Shown: positions 1 to 10,200 of the stretch, piece by piece
Position numbering within the stretch: position 1 is the stretch's first letter
Layout: each line of letters starts with the position of its first letter
Assembly: GCF_001039355.2 (NCBI RefSeq)
Contig: NW_019775291.1
Span: forward strand, 792,730 to 856,729
Length of the DNA: 64,000 nucleotides
From: Lingula anatina
Taxonomy: Eukaryota; Brachiopoda; Lingulata; Lingulida; Lingulidae
Direction of reading: 5' to 3'
Notes under the pieces: generated by a model
Told to the model about the DNA's origin: nothing
Database searches by the model: none
Seen by the model: only the letters and a program-made list of their open reading frames with translations
Program-made: the position numbers and the translations under genes

Positions 1-166
1 TAGTTAATGTGATTATATTTCTGTGTATTCACAGCACCAGTTGACTGTGGAACATGCTGTTAGTGTTAGTTAATGTGATTATATTTCTGTGTATTCACAG
101 CACCAGTTGACTGTGGAACATGCAGTTAGTGTTAGTTAATGTGATTATATTTCTATGTGTTCACAG
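1..166 (+). repeat. Tandem acceptor-side exon-edge repeat, 66 bp x 2.5 (NUP133)
   Basis: A 66-bp unit starts at 1, 67 and 133. Each unit holds intron sequence, a TTCACAG acceptor and the first bases of the exon (CACCAGTTGAC...). Only the last copy runs into the full exon at 167. Read on from the two upstream acceptors, the copies hit an in-frame TAA before the next unit, so only the third acceptor is productive. Confidence 0.88.
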
Positions 167-2434
167 CACCAGTTGACGGTGGAACATGCTGTAAGTGAAT
201 CCCAAGACGTCCAGACACGTGGCGCCCTCCTGCAGCAGCTGGTGAACATCACTGATGTGTTGCTGGATGGATATCGCTGCCAGCTGGACTCTCTACGAAT
301 GCTGCCAGGGGACACAGAACACATGCTAGAGGTCCAGCAATCCTATACCCAGGCCAGACACAACCTTATCATGCCATTTGGTAAGTATTCTATCAGTACA
401 CTCTTTATCATGGTTTGTTAATAGGAGAAAAATACTGAAACTCACTTTAAGTATCTGTATATTTGGCAGCTTCACTGTTTAGATTTTTCTTTCTTATTTA
501 CCTTTTTCTTTTACAAATATGGATTCATCTACAAATGTGTTTTTGTTTGAATCATCCTGTTTCTCTGTTTACAACAAGATAGACAGATGCAAATTTGACT
601 GAGAGTATGAGATGACATATTTTCTCTTTAGTAAAGTTGGAGCAGTATGACTGAGCTGCTGAGAGTATGAGATGACTTATTTTCTCTTTAGTAAAGTTGG
701 AGCAGTATGACAGAGCTGCAGCTTTGGCTGAGAAGTATTTGGACTTTGGTATTTTGGTCAAGATATGTGAGGAGAGCAACAACCAGGAGCGTCTGCAGCG
801 ATATATGACACAGTATGGAAATCAGGTATCCTTTCACATGGCATGTTATGGGAATCAGGCATTGCTTTCACATGACATGGTATGGGAATCAGGTATGCTT
901 TCACATGACACGGTATGAGAATCAGTATTGATTCACATGACATGGTATGGGAATCAGGTATGCTTTCACATGGCATGGTATGGGAATCAGTATTGCTTTC
1001 ACATGACACAGTATGGGAGTTGGGTATGATGATAAGATATCATCCAAACATCTAGTATGTTTTAATTTTCAGATTTTTACAAACTAACATCTTATAAATA
1101 GTTTAAATGAGACTAGTTTAACTATAGTTATTTCAATGACTTATCAAATGATTTGCTTTGTTCCAGGGTTTCTCAGACTTTGTCTTCAAGTGGTACATGG
1201 AAGAAGGTATGTGTGGCAGATTTGTTGAGCTAATGTTACATAGTCCTGCTGTAGTCTTACACAGTCCTGCTGTAGCCTTACAGTCCTGCTGTAGTCTTAC
1301 ACAGTCCTGCTGTAGCCTTACAGTCCTGCTGTAGTGTTACACAGTCCTGCTGTAGTCTTACAGTCCTGCTGTAGTCTTACAGTCCTGCTGTAGCCTTACA
1401 GTCCTGCTGTAGTCTTACAGTCCTGCTGTAGTCTTACACAGTCCTGCTGTAGTCTTACACAGTCCTGCTGTAGTCTTACACAGTCCTGCTGTAGCCTTAC
1501 AGTCCTGCTGTGGTTAGGGACAAACTTTCAGTAGGTTAGATTGACTTTCACTCTCTTGCCTTTTGCATTTGAATTCTTGTTCACCCTCATGTCTTTTGCT
1601 CTCTTGTTCCTGTTCATAGATCATTTGTTTATGCTTCATGTCCTCTTCTATGGAGAGTTGTTAGAGTTTTAACCTGACAACCTAGGCTTCATGTCCTCTT
1701 CTATGGAGAGTTGTTAGAGTTTTAACCTGGCAACCTAGGCTTCAAGTCCTCTTCTATGGAGAGTTGTTAGAGTTTTAACCTGGCAACCTAGGCTTTCACC
1801 TTTGACTCTTTTATCTTCTTGCTGACTCAACCACTGGCTTTAGACAACCTTGAGAAACTGGAGCTGTCTGTGTGCCACCAGTTTGTTAAATGATGCTGTC
1901 TCTGACGAGATGCATTCCATTTGAAGTCTTCGGTCAAATTGCAGTTTATTTTTAACTACACTAGCATAAACCATATTTGTATGGTTTAAATGATGGCTTA
2001 GAATATCAGCATACTCTAATTGGATTGGTTTCAGCTTCTCAAAGGCTTCATTCAAGTTGTCTTTTTACTGGATCACTGCCTGATAGTTATGGAATTCAAG
2101 CATTAAGGTTTCCATTTCATTGTAGAGTTTAATTATCTGTCTCAAATAAGTGGCTCTGGACAATTCCATTGTCTCTGCCCTTTCACTTAACACCTCTATG
2201 CGCATTACTGGGATCCTCACTCATGCAGCCATGATTACTAGCCGATTCACCTTTTGTACTCTAAGGAAATGTTTCACTTTACAGTACAAAAAAAATAAAA
2301 TAAAATAAAAAAATAAAAGGGAGAGTGACAACTTATAGTGTGCAACAGGGCCAAAATAACCAGGCCTCCTTTGAATTTGTGAATTAAATAAATATATGTA
2401 GAACTTCAACCCTCCTGGTTGCAATATCTGATTG

Positions 2435-2495
<61 letters not shown>

Positions 2496-5400
2496 GAAAT
2501 AACTCTCACAGTCCTTTTCCTAAGTTTTGAAAAAGTTGTCACTGTTTTAAATATCTGGCAATTATTTTCTGTGACCTGTTGTTTTTATACATACTAATTT
2601 GAGTCACCTGTGATTTGTTTTTATATTTATATATATAACATTTTGAGTCATTTTCTGTGATTGGTTTATTTCCCAGGCAAGAGGGGCAAACTGTTGACCC
2701 AGCCCCTGGTCCACAATGCTGCACTAGGACGGTTTTTACAAGCAGAAAATACCAAGTTTCTCAGCTGGCTTCACGAGATTAACACAGGAGAGTTTATGCA
2801 GGTACTACCTCTGGTATTTAAGATTAACACAGGAGAGTTTATGCAGCTACTGCCTCTGGTATATAAGATTTACACAGGAGAGTTTATGCAGGTACTACCT
2901 CTGGTATATAAGATTAACACAGGAGAGTTTATGCAGCTACTGCCTCTGGTATATAAGATTAACACAGGAGAGTTTATGCAGGTACTACCTCTGGTATATA
3001 AGATTAACACAGGAGAGTTTATGCAGGTACTACCTCTGGTATATAAGAGCTAAGAGTGACCAGGATGTTAGGTGACACTTATGAACACAGCTGTACAAAG
3101 TGTTCTGTGGAGTGATTGCAACAGTCAGAGGATGACTCTGTAAAGTAACACAGTGGTTTGTTTCTTTCCACAGGCACATAAGAATCTAAAGGAGCTGGCT
3201 CTTGATGAAACTGAGTATCTGTCAAAGAAAAAGGTAGGAAGAATGAATTTCTTTTTTGAATCATTTTAAGAATTAGGGCATGTATCATAGAGTAAATATA
3301 TTTTTGACATTAGAAAAATTGTTGAACTGTGCAACTAACATAAACAGCATGACAGGAGTTTCGCGCCTTTACCTTATTATTGCAAGCCTTAAGAAAAAAT
3401 TGCCATCAAGAAATCAGAAAGTGTGGTTGCTAAAATTGTAAAATTGTGAGCTGGTGATGTAATAGGCAGCTATTGACACAGAAGTAAGAATGTAGTCAAA
3501 AGGAGTGACAGAACATACAATATTTCAGGATTTGGATTGTCACCACCACAAATGAATGCGGTATGAATGTACATTTGTAAATACTTTTATTTCAGACCTT
3601 ACTGAGCTTGAGCAAGCTGTCTGCATTGGCTGCCGATGAACCTGTGGATAAAATACAGGATGCTATGGAAGGTAGCTCTCTCTTAAAGTCTTGTTAAATT
3701 TTAATGTCGAGAAAATACAGGATGCTATGGAAGGTAGCTCTCTCTTAAAGTCTTGTTAAATTTTAAGGTCAAGAAAATACAGGATGCTATGGAAGGTTGC
3801 TCTTTCTCTTAAAGTTTTAACTTTAAATTTGATAAAGTACAGAAAGCTGTCAGAAGTCATGGTAGCAGAATAAATTTTAAATTTAAAGTTAGTAGCTTAT
3901 TGTGAGTTGTGTAATTGTGATATTGATAATGGTATCACTGAACAAGGTCTTGGAAAATGTTCAAATTGCAGTAGCATAATAGTCCACAGTTAAATACATT
4001 TGTTTACAGATTTGAATGAAGAATTAAATCTCTTATTGCACCAGGAAACACTTCCTCAGGATATTATAGAGGTAACCATAACTGCTCTTTAAATATCATA
4101 TAAGAAGTCGGGGAAGTAGTGTTCATTTCTTTTGATATATTATACAAATATATTAGTAAAATGTCTTCACTCTCATTAACTAACAAACATTAGCTGTCTT
4201 CCATAACCCACAGGCAAACACACAATCTAATATCTCAGTTCACAGCCATTCTCTCTCTCTCTGTTGCAGCATCTTGGTTTAGATCCTGATAACATGCAGG
4301 TTTTTAGCCCCAAACAATTAATAGAGCTGTATGTCAGTGATGTGAATGAGAAAGCCAATGAGTTTGACTTCAAGAAGGCTTTGGATCTGCTCAGTTATAT
4401 TGATAAAGTAAGTAGAATGACTCGGTCAAGAAGGCTTTGGGTCTGCTCAGTTATATTAATAAAGTAAGTAGAATGACTCGGTCAAGAAGGCTTTGGGTCT
4501 GCTCAGTTATATTGATAAAGTAAGTAGAATGACTCGGTCAAGAAGGCTTTGGGTCTGCTCAGTTATATTGATAAAGTAAGTAGGATGACTTGGGATGACA
4601 TACTGGAAATTAGAAGTGTCCTTTTCTTGTTGAAGAACCAATAGCTGTGCAGAGTAGCGGAATTTTAGAAATTTTTATCACTTGTTTTTCAATTTTGAAA
4701 TATTTTCAAATTTGCAAAATTTGGAGTGATCAAAGGTGTAATCATGATCAGAAATTTGTTGCAAATTGAAATTTTGTTTGCTACTGTAGTGTTACTGTGA
4801 TAAAGCAGTGAGTCAGAGTATGTGTTATTTTTTTTAAACAGGATGCCCCAGACGTAGACAGTGAAGCCTTAAAACTACACATCTGGTGTAAAGCCATAGG
4901 GAGAGACAAGTATGTGTTCAAACAATAACCCTATACATTCCTTGGTGAGATAACAAACTTAGTAAGAAACAATTAGTTCTCTATGCATGCTAGAGAGAAG
5001 TTGAAGATATTCTTTAGAAAAGTACAATATTCTGACTTTATAATGCATTGGCACCAAATTTTTATTTCTCCAGTGAAGAAAAATTTCCTGTTGCAGTAGT
5101 TTGTTTACCTTAATACATGATTCTGAATCAGTGGAAAGAATTATATAAAACAACTATTGTGTCACATCTACATTTATCTACATATGTGATAGTAGTTAGC
5201 CAGTGTCAGTGCACTTACCAAGGCTAGAATTGTAACTGTTTGTGTATTTATATCAATTTATAATGATGATCTTCTTGTAACTATGTGTGTATTTATATAA
5301 ATATATAATCACAATATTGTAGCTGGGTGGACATTCAGACAGACAACCCCCTGGAAAACAGCCGAGAAACCATATTTTTCAAAACAGTGGAACTCATCTA

Positions 5401-5887
5401 CACTGAAGGTATGCATTTAGGGGTTAGAAGCAGTGACAGGGTAGAATGACAGTTCATTCCTCTAAATAAGAAAGCTTTCTAGATCATTTCAGTAATATTT
5501 AAATAAAGCACATAGCAACTGAAGACTGCATTTTACACGATGATTTGTCACTTGTATGCAGATACGGGTAGTTAAAAGGTAAATAAAAATACACAAATAT
5601 CAAAGATTTGATTAAGTGTGTAAGAAGTTACCCAAAAGTATACTTCCTTTTTTTCTAGTAATTTATTATCTATGTCATCTGTACGAGCTCGACTATTTTG
5701 TTTTATGCAGTTTATATTTTCTGCTCGATGTCCATATAAATTGTTTTTAGGTTCAGATGTAATGGACTACCTACCAGATGTGGAAAGTTTACTGACAGCA
5801 GATGAACTGTCTGACCTGAGGAATAACAACAACTTCCAGTATTTGGTGCGTGCAGGCTATGAGCACATGCAAACTGCAATGACGTGA
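167..5887 (+). CDS. NUP133: NUP133 nucleoporin, C-terminal part (11 exons, 5' end outside window)
   Basis: Scaffold nucleoporin of the Y-complex (NUP107-160 complex) of the nuclear pore. Exons read: 167-380, 692-825, 1167-1206, 2677-2801, 3174-3233, 3596-3671, 4010-4071, 4270-4407, 4842-4909, 5323-5408, 5751-5887 (stop TGA). They join in phase to 379 codons plus stop, about the last third of a protein that is near 1150 aa in vertebrates. Recognised from blocks such as [36 protein letters not shown] and [11 protein letters not shown], which follow the order of the alpha-helical C-terminal domain that binds NUP107. The usual start is left of the window. Five of the eleven exons carry tandem copies of one of their own edges in the neighbouring intron, and the exon at 692-825 carries copies of both its edges. 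Family assignment is firm; orthology is from memory of the family. Confidence 0.93.
601..691 (+). repeat. Acceptor-side exon-edge duplication, 60 bp x 2 (NUP133)
   Basis: GAGAGTATGAGATGAC...TTTCTCTTTAG plus the exon start is present at 601-660 and again at 661, where it leads into the real exon at 692. The upstream copy carries a TGA inside the copied exon part (GAC TGA), so it looks like a decoy acceptor. Confidence 0.85.
811..1025 (+). repeat. Donor-side exon-edge array, about 33 bp x 6-7 (NUP133)
   Basis: The end of the 692-825 exon (CAGTATGGAAATCAG|GTATCC) is followed by about six diverged copies of the motif TATGGGAATCAGGTATGCTTTCACATG. Some copies keep the CAGGTAT donor, others have lost it (CAGTATT, CAGGCAT). 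The reading frame closes at a TGA near 918, so use of distal donors would mostly truncate. Confidence 0.8.
1222..1513. repeat. Intronic minisatellite, unit about 19-21 bp
   Basis: About 14 copies of TCCTGCTGTAGTCTTACA(CA)G, with C/T variation (GTAGCC/GTAGTC) and a 2-bp CA length variant. It begins just after the donor of exon 1167-1206 but contains no exon sequence. Confidence 0.9.
1633..1795. repeat. Intronic tandem repeat, 53 bp x 3
   Basis: Units start at 1633, 1686 and 1739 (GCTTCATGTCCTCTTCTATGG ... AACCTAG) and differ by one or two bases. Confidence 0.85.
1840..2202 (-). pseudogene. Decayed coding remnant, unknown origin, inside NUP133 intron
   Basis: Read on the minus strand, one frame runs for roughly 120 codons with a single internal stop (TAA near 2069). 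It gives a hydrophilic, helix-like sequence containing [18 protein letters not shown] and [20 protein letters not shown]. The charge pattern looks like real protein rather than chance. I do not recognise the family. A transposon-encoded or retrocopied coiled-coil protein is possible. Confidence 0.3.
2435..2493. repeat. (ATT)n microsatellite
   Basis: About 19 uninterrupted ATT triplets in the NUP133 intron before exon 2677-2801. A shorter ATT run also lies near 22010-22030 in MCM5. Confidence 0.95.
2778..3050 (+). repeat. Donor-side exon-edge array, 45 bp x 6, in frame and open (NUP133)
   Basis: The end of exon 2677-2801 (ATTAACACAGGAGAGTTTATGCAG) is repeated at a 45-bp period. Copies end at 2801, 2846, 2891, 2936, 2981 and 3026. 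Copies 1, 3, 5 and 6 keep GCAG|GTACTACC; copies 2 and 4 read GCAGCTACTGCC and have no donor. 45 bp is 15 codons and none of the copies contains a stop, so reading continues to a TAA at 3051. The next exon (3174) is in phase 0, so using donor 3, 5 or 6 would insert 30, 60 or 75 residues without a frameshift. Family comparison supports donor 1 as the normal one. Confidence 0.9.
3646..3805 (+). repeat. Donor-side exon-edge array, about 62 bp x 3 (NUP133)
   Basis: The end of exon 3596-3671 (AAAATACAGGATGCTATGGAAG|GTAGCT) and about 40 bp of intron recur near 3708 and 3770. All three keep GGAAGGT. Copies 2 and 3 lie wholly in the intron. Confidence 0.88.
4372..4590 (+). repeat. Donor-side exon-edge array, 56 bp x 4 (NUP133)
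   Basis: The last part of exon 4270-4407 (TCAAGAAGGCTTTGG...GATAAA) plus the donor GTAAGTAG recurs with donors at 4408, 4464, 4520 and 4576, an exact 56-bp period. 56 is not a multiple of three, so use of a distal donor would shift the frame. Intron TGACT(T/C) matches exon TGACTT at the unit junction, suggesting short homology at the original breakpoint. Confidence 0.9.
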
Positions 5888-6447
5888 GGGGCCCCCCAGT
5901 ATTCATTTGAAGATTCTCAAGATGGTCTGATATTTGTCTCAGCAGGAAAGGATTTTGTTGGGCATCATGTTATAGCAGACTTGACAGCACCAGATGAAGG
6001 AACAGTAGTTGGGGATTCAGCAGAAAACATTACTGAGAAAACTGACATTTTCTCTTGTATTTGCAGAGAAGCATCAGTTTCTATACAACCAGGCATGATG
6101 GGGGAGCACTTTGATACCAAATATCAATTTGGTGCAACAATTTCTTAACAGTAATTGTGGAAGGAGAGACTTGACCTTTGACCTCCTCTACAGACTCATA
6201 ACAGCAGAAAATTTTATAGGGCCAGAAGGAAATTAAAAATTTCATTTCATGAAATATGCTCTGGAACGGTACTTGAAAGACTGTCTAAGAAGAAATTGAC
6301 ACAAGTGAAACATTTTCCACAAGACCTAAACAAGCAAAAATGGATTTATTAGTTCTTTTCAAGAAAGTGTAAATAAAATAAAATACTTCATGCATTCATA
6401 CCCAAATATGTTGACTAGCCACATCCATAAAAAATCAGGTCAATAAA
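5888..6447 (+). other. NUP133: NUP133 3' UTR and poly(A) signals
   Basis: No open frame of note follows the TGA at 5885-5887. AATAAA signals occur at 6372-6377 and 6442-6447, a plausible end for the transcript before the facing arginase gene. Confidence 0.55.
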
Positions 6448-6618
6448 GTTTATGTATAAATGTATATAATCTTATAATGCTAAAGCCACTACATCTAAAT
6501 GTGGAATATCTAGTACACAGCCATAACTTGACAGTGGCAACTAATAACAGATGGCATTATAGTCATGTATTTAGAAGAGGCAACTTACACAATACTGGAG
6601 TAGTTCATGTAGAAAACT

Positions 6619-6711
6619 ACCTGACAAAGAGAGCAATTTATCTGATGTTATGTGGAACTTTAAGCAATGAAATTGCTCTCTTTGTCAGGTAAAGTTCCAC
6701 ATAACATCAGA
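6619..6711. repeat. Two interleaved perfect 21-bp inverted repeats
   Basis: Arm A (6619-6639, ACCTGACAAAGAGAGCAATT...) is the exact reverse complement of 6670-6690. Arm B (6641-6661, TCTGATGTTATGTGGAACTT...) is the exact reverse complement of 6691-6711. The order is A, B, A', B', so the two stems cross and cannot form one simple hairpin. It lies in the space between the 3' ends of NUP133 and arginase. Confidence 0.92.
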
Positions 6712-7232
6712 AACAAAAATAAATGCTGAAAAACAAGCATACTAGTGAAATCTCTTACTAATTTTTAACTAATCGAGGAATGTTTATGCAATGCTGCAAA
6801 TATAAATTCTGCATCATAATAAAAATGAAATGTGACACCTTGTTTCAAAGGGGTCTTGGTGAAATGAGCCAAAATAAATGTTGAAAATGTGATGTACTCA
6901 GTTCAAAATTTTCAGCCAAAAATGACCTACACCTCCATTGGCTTACACAGTAAAAAAAAAAACATGAAAACTAGCGTAGCCTAGAATTCCATTAAGCTCT
7001 GAATGACATTTTTCTGGGTTTGATTTTCAAAACCTAACATTTGATCTTTATTTGTAAGCTAATTCATGCCAGTTTATCCCTTGGCATTAATGAAAAAATT
7101 GCCAAACTTCCAGGTAAAGCTTGTTCTGTGCAAAGATAAAAATAATGTGAATACTATCGGAGATTATAAGACAAAGTAGCAGTTTGGCTTGGTTTTTGCA
7201 GCTGAACAGGCCACAGATGAGACTTGCTGTTC

Positions 7233-10200
7233 CTATGGTCTTTCCACTTCCTCCCCGTATTTAGCTGAGGACGCCACTGTGGTAGTGTCCGGTCTAGGCA
7301 GCACGTAGCCAGGGGGAATGTTGCCCTCTCGTTTCTTTCCAAAGCATGCCCTAGCAATCTCTGTGGCAGCATACACTGTAAGATCTCTCTCCTCTTTGGT
7401 TCCTAGCAAAGGGTTCACCTCTACAAGGTCCACTGCCGTCAGTTTACCTGGTATATTAAATAACACAAAGTGATAAACCTGAGATTATAAACATATATAC
7501 AGCATACACTGTAAGATCTCTCTCCTCTTTGGTTCCTAGCAAAGGGTTCACTTCAACAAGGTCCACTGCCGTCAGTTTACCTAGTTTATTAAATAACACA
7601 CAAAGTGATAAACCTGAGAATATAAACATATATACAGCATACACTGTAAGATCTCTCTCCTCTTTGGTTCCTAGCAAAGGGCTCACTTCAACAAGGTCAA
7701 ATGCTGTCAGTTTACCGGTTTTCTAAAGTATTTTAAATTATGTACAAAACTAAAAAACCAAGCAGAGAGTGCAGACTTCCACCAGGACAAATAACAAATA
7801 ATTAACCATAAATAAATTAATGGATCACCACTAAAATTGTATCAATTTTGAGTTAGCCCATTGTTGACATATCCTGGGGATTTTATCAAAATCCATCCAT
7901 AACTTTTTGAGTTAGGCTGATGAAGAACAAACAAACAAATGGAGGTAAAAACGTGGAGCTGTACAGCCTGGGGGACAGAAATGAACATTTGATCTTTGGC
8001 ACTTGCATGTTCAAAAAATTTGAAATAAAACAACTGTACTGAATGTACTGCCTGCAGCAACTTATAATTACCATGTGACATGTGACATTAACTTGAGTAG
8101 GAAAGTTGGTACAAGGTACAGTTTGTAGTGTGGAATAATAAATAAGTAGCAGCAAAAGTTAAGTGTATTACCTGTAGCTGCCAGCTCCTCAGCAATGTAC
8201 AACGTATAGTTTGTAGTGTGGAATAATAAAGAAGTAGCAGCAAAAGTTCAGTGTCTTACCTGTAGCTGCCAGCTCCTCAGCAATATAGATGCCTTCTCTA
8301 ACTGACAACCCACCAGGAACTGAAAAGGAAAAAAACCAAGAAATTAAAGGAGATCAAATCAATTTTGCATCAAAATTGCAAATTGAAACAAACTGTAAAA
8401 TTGAAAATTAAAAAAAAACTATTTCTATCATCTACATCTGTTATACTTTATTTACATACTTGAAAACACTTCATTTTGAAGGATATAAATTTATCGCATT
8501 TTGTTAGATATAGCAGTATAGAGTTTATGTAAGTATGTATGGAATGTCCCCAATTCTTCCAGCAAGTAGCTATACATGAGCCCAGTTATAGAGACCAATG
8601 TGTCCGCAGTCCAAGACAATACAGACCAAACTTTTGAAGTTAATTTTTTAAAGATGAGAAAGGAAAAATCTTAACAGCACATTGTTATATGGCAGAGAGC
8701 TGTGCTTGCTTTACAGTGGCCTTGCAGGATGTTAGTAAAGAGAACAATTAGTCTTCTGTATATTAGTGTTATTATCACCTGGGGTCCCTGTGGCAGCAGA
8801 TATTCTGGGATCTAGAGAGTCCACATCAAAACTCAGGTGGATAGGTCTGTCTCCACTGGAAATAGTAGAACAGATACATGTCATGTGGAATATGTACACT
8901 CATGTGTGAGGTGGGGACTAAAGGGAATCCATGTATCAGTGCATGCGCATGAATAAATGTACATATGTATGTGCATGAATATACTCAAGTGCACATGGTG
9001 TGTGTGTGTGTGAATATGAATGTGTTGTGGGGGTAGCCTACCTAAAATATACTGAAATTCAACGTGTCGCTCATCACTGACATCAGGGCCACAAAATAAA
9101 GAAGCCAAAGTTCAATGGGCATAATCCTTTATTTTTCCTAAATGTCAGACACTGCCATGAATTAAACACAAAAAACCACAAATTAAAACTAATTGTTTAG
9201 CATACAAATTAACTCATATTTCAAACACCTTTTTTACTATCTATAGATATTATTCAGAGCTATGAAATATATTTCCTTCCAAACTGAACTGAAGTGCATT
9301 GCCACCAGTTCACTTAATGAATTTTAGTCACTACATGGCCAAACTAGCATTTACATCATTAGAACATTGTAAACAAATACATTTAATAAATAATATACAT
9401 AAATATTTCACCCACCATAATATGCTTCTTTCCACTAAATTCAGATTCTGTCACTTATCTCTGTGAGACTCACTAAGGACTGACACACTGCGCTCACTGA
9501 AGACTGTGACTTCCAAAAAGTGTTCAGTTATGCAAATTGAGGTCATTATGTAAATGAGGTGCAGTGGATGTGCTTGGTCAGTACACCTACTGCAATACTG
9601 ACAACTGTTCTTATACAATGTGCATGGTGACTTACTGTGGATTGATGGCTTGCATGGACATCCTCAGTACCATGTCAATACCATATCTGTCTACTTACTA
9701 TGGATTGATGGCTTGCATGGATATCCTCAGAACCATGTCAATACCATATCTGTCTACTTACTGTGGATTGATGGCTTGCATGGATATCCTCAGAACCATG
9801 TCAATACCATATCTGTCTACTTACTGAGGATTGATGGCTACCATGGTCATCCTCAGCACCATGTCAATACCATATCTGTCTATACTTACTGTGGATTGAT
9901 GGCTACCATGGACATCCTCAGAACCATGTCAATACCATATCTGTCTACTTACTGAGGATTGATGGCTACCATGGACATCCTCAGTACCATGTCAATACCA
10001 TATCTGTCTACTTACTGTGGATTGATGGCTAGCATGGACATCCTCAGCACCATGTCAATACCATATCTGTCTACTTACTGTGGATTGATGGCTAACTTGG
10101 ACATCCTCAGCACCATGTCAATACCATATCTGTCTACTTACTGTGGATTGATGGCTAACTTGGACATCCTCAGCACCATGTCAATACCATATCTGTCTAC

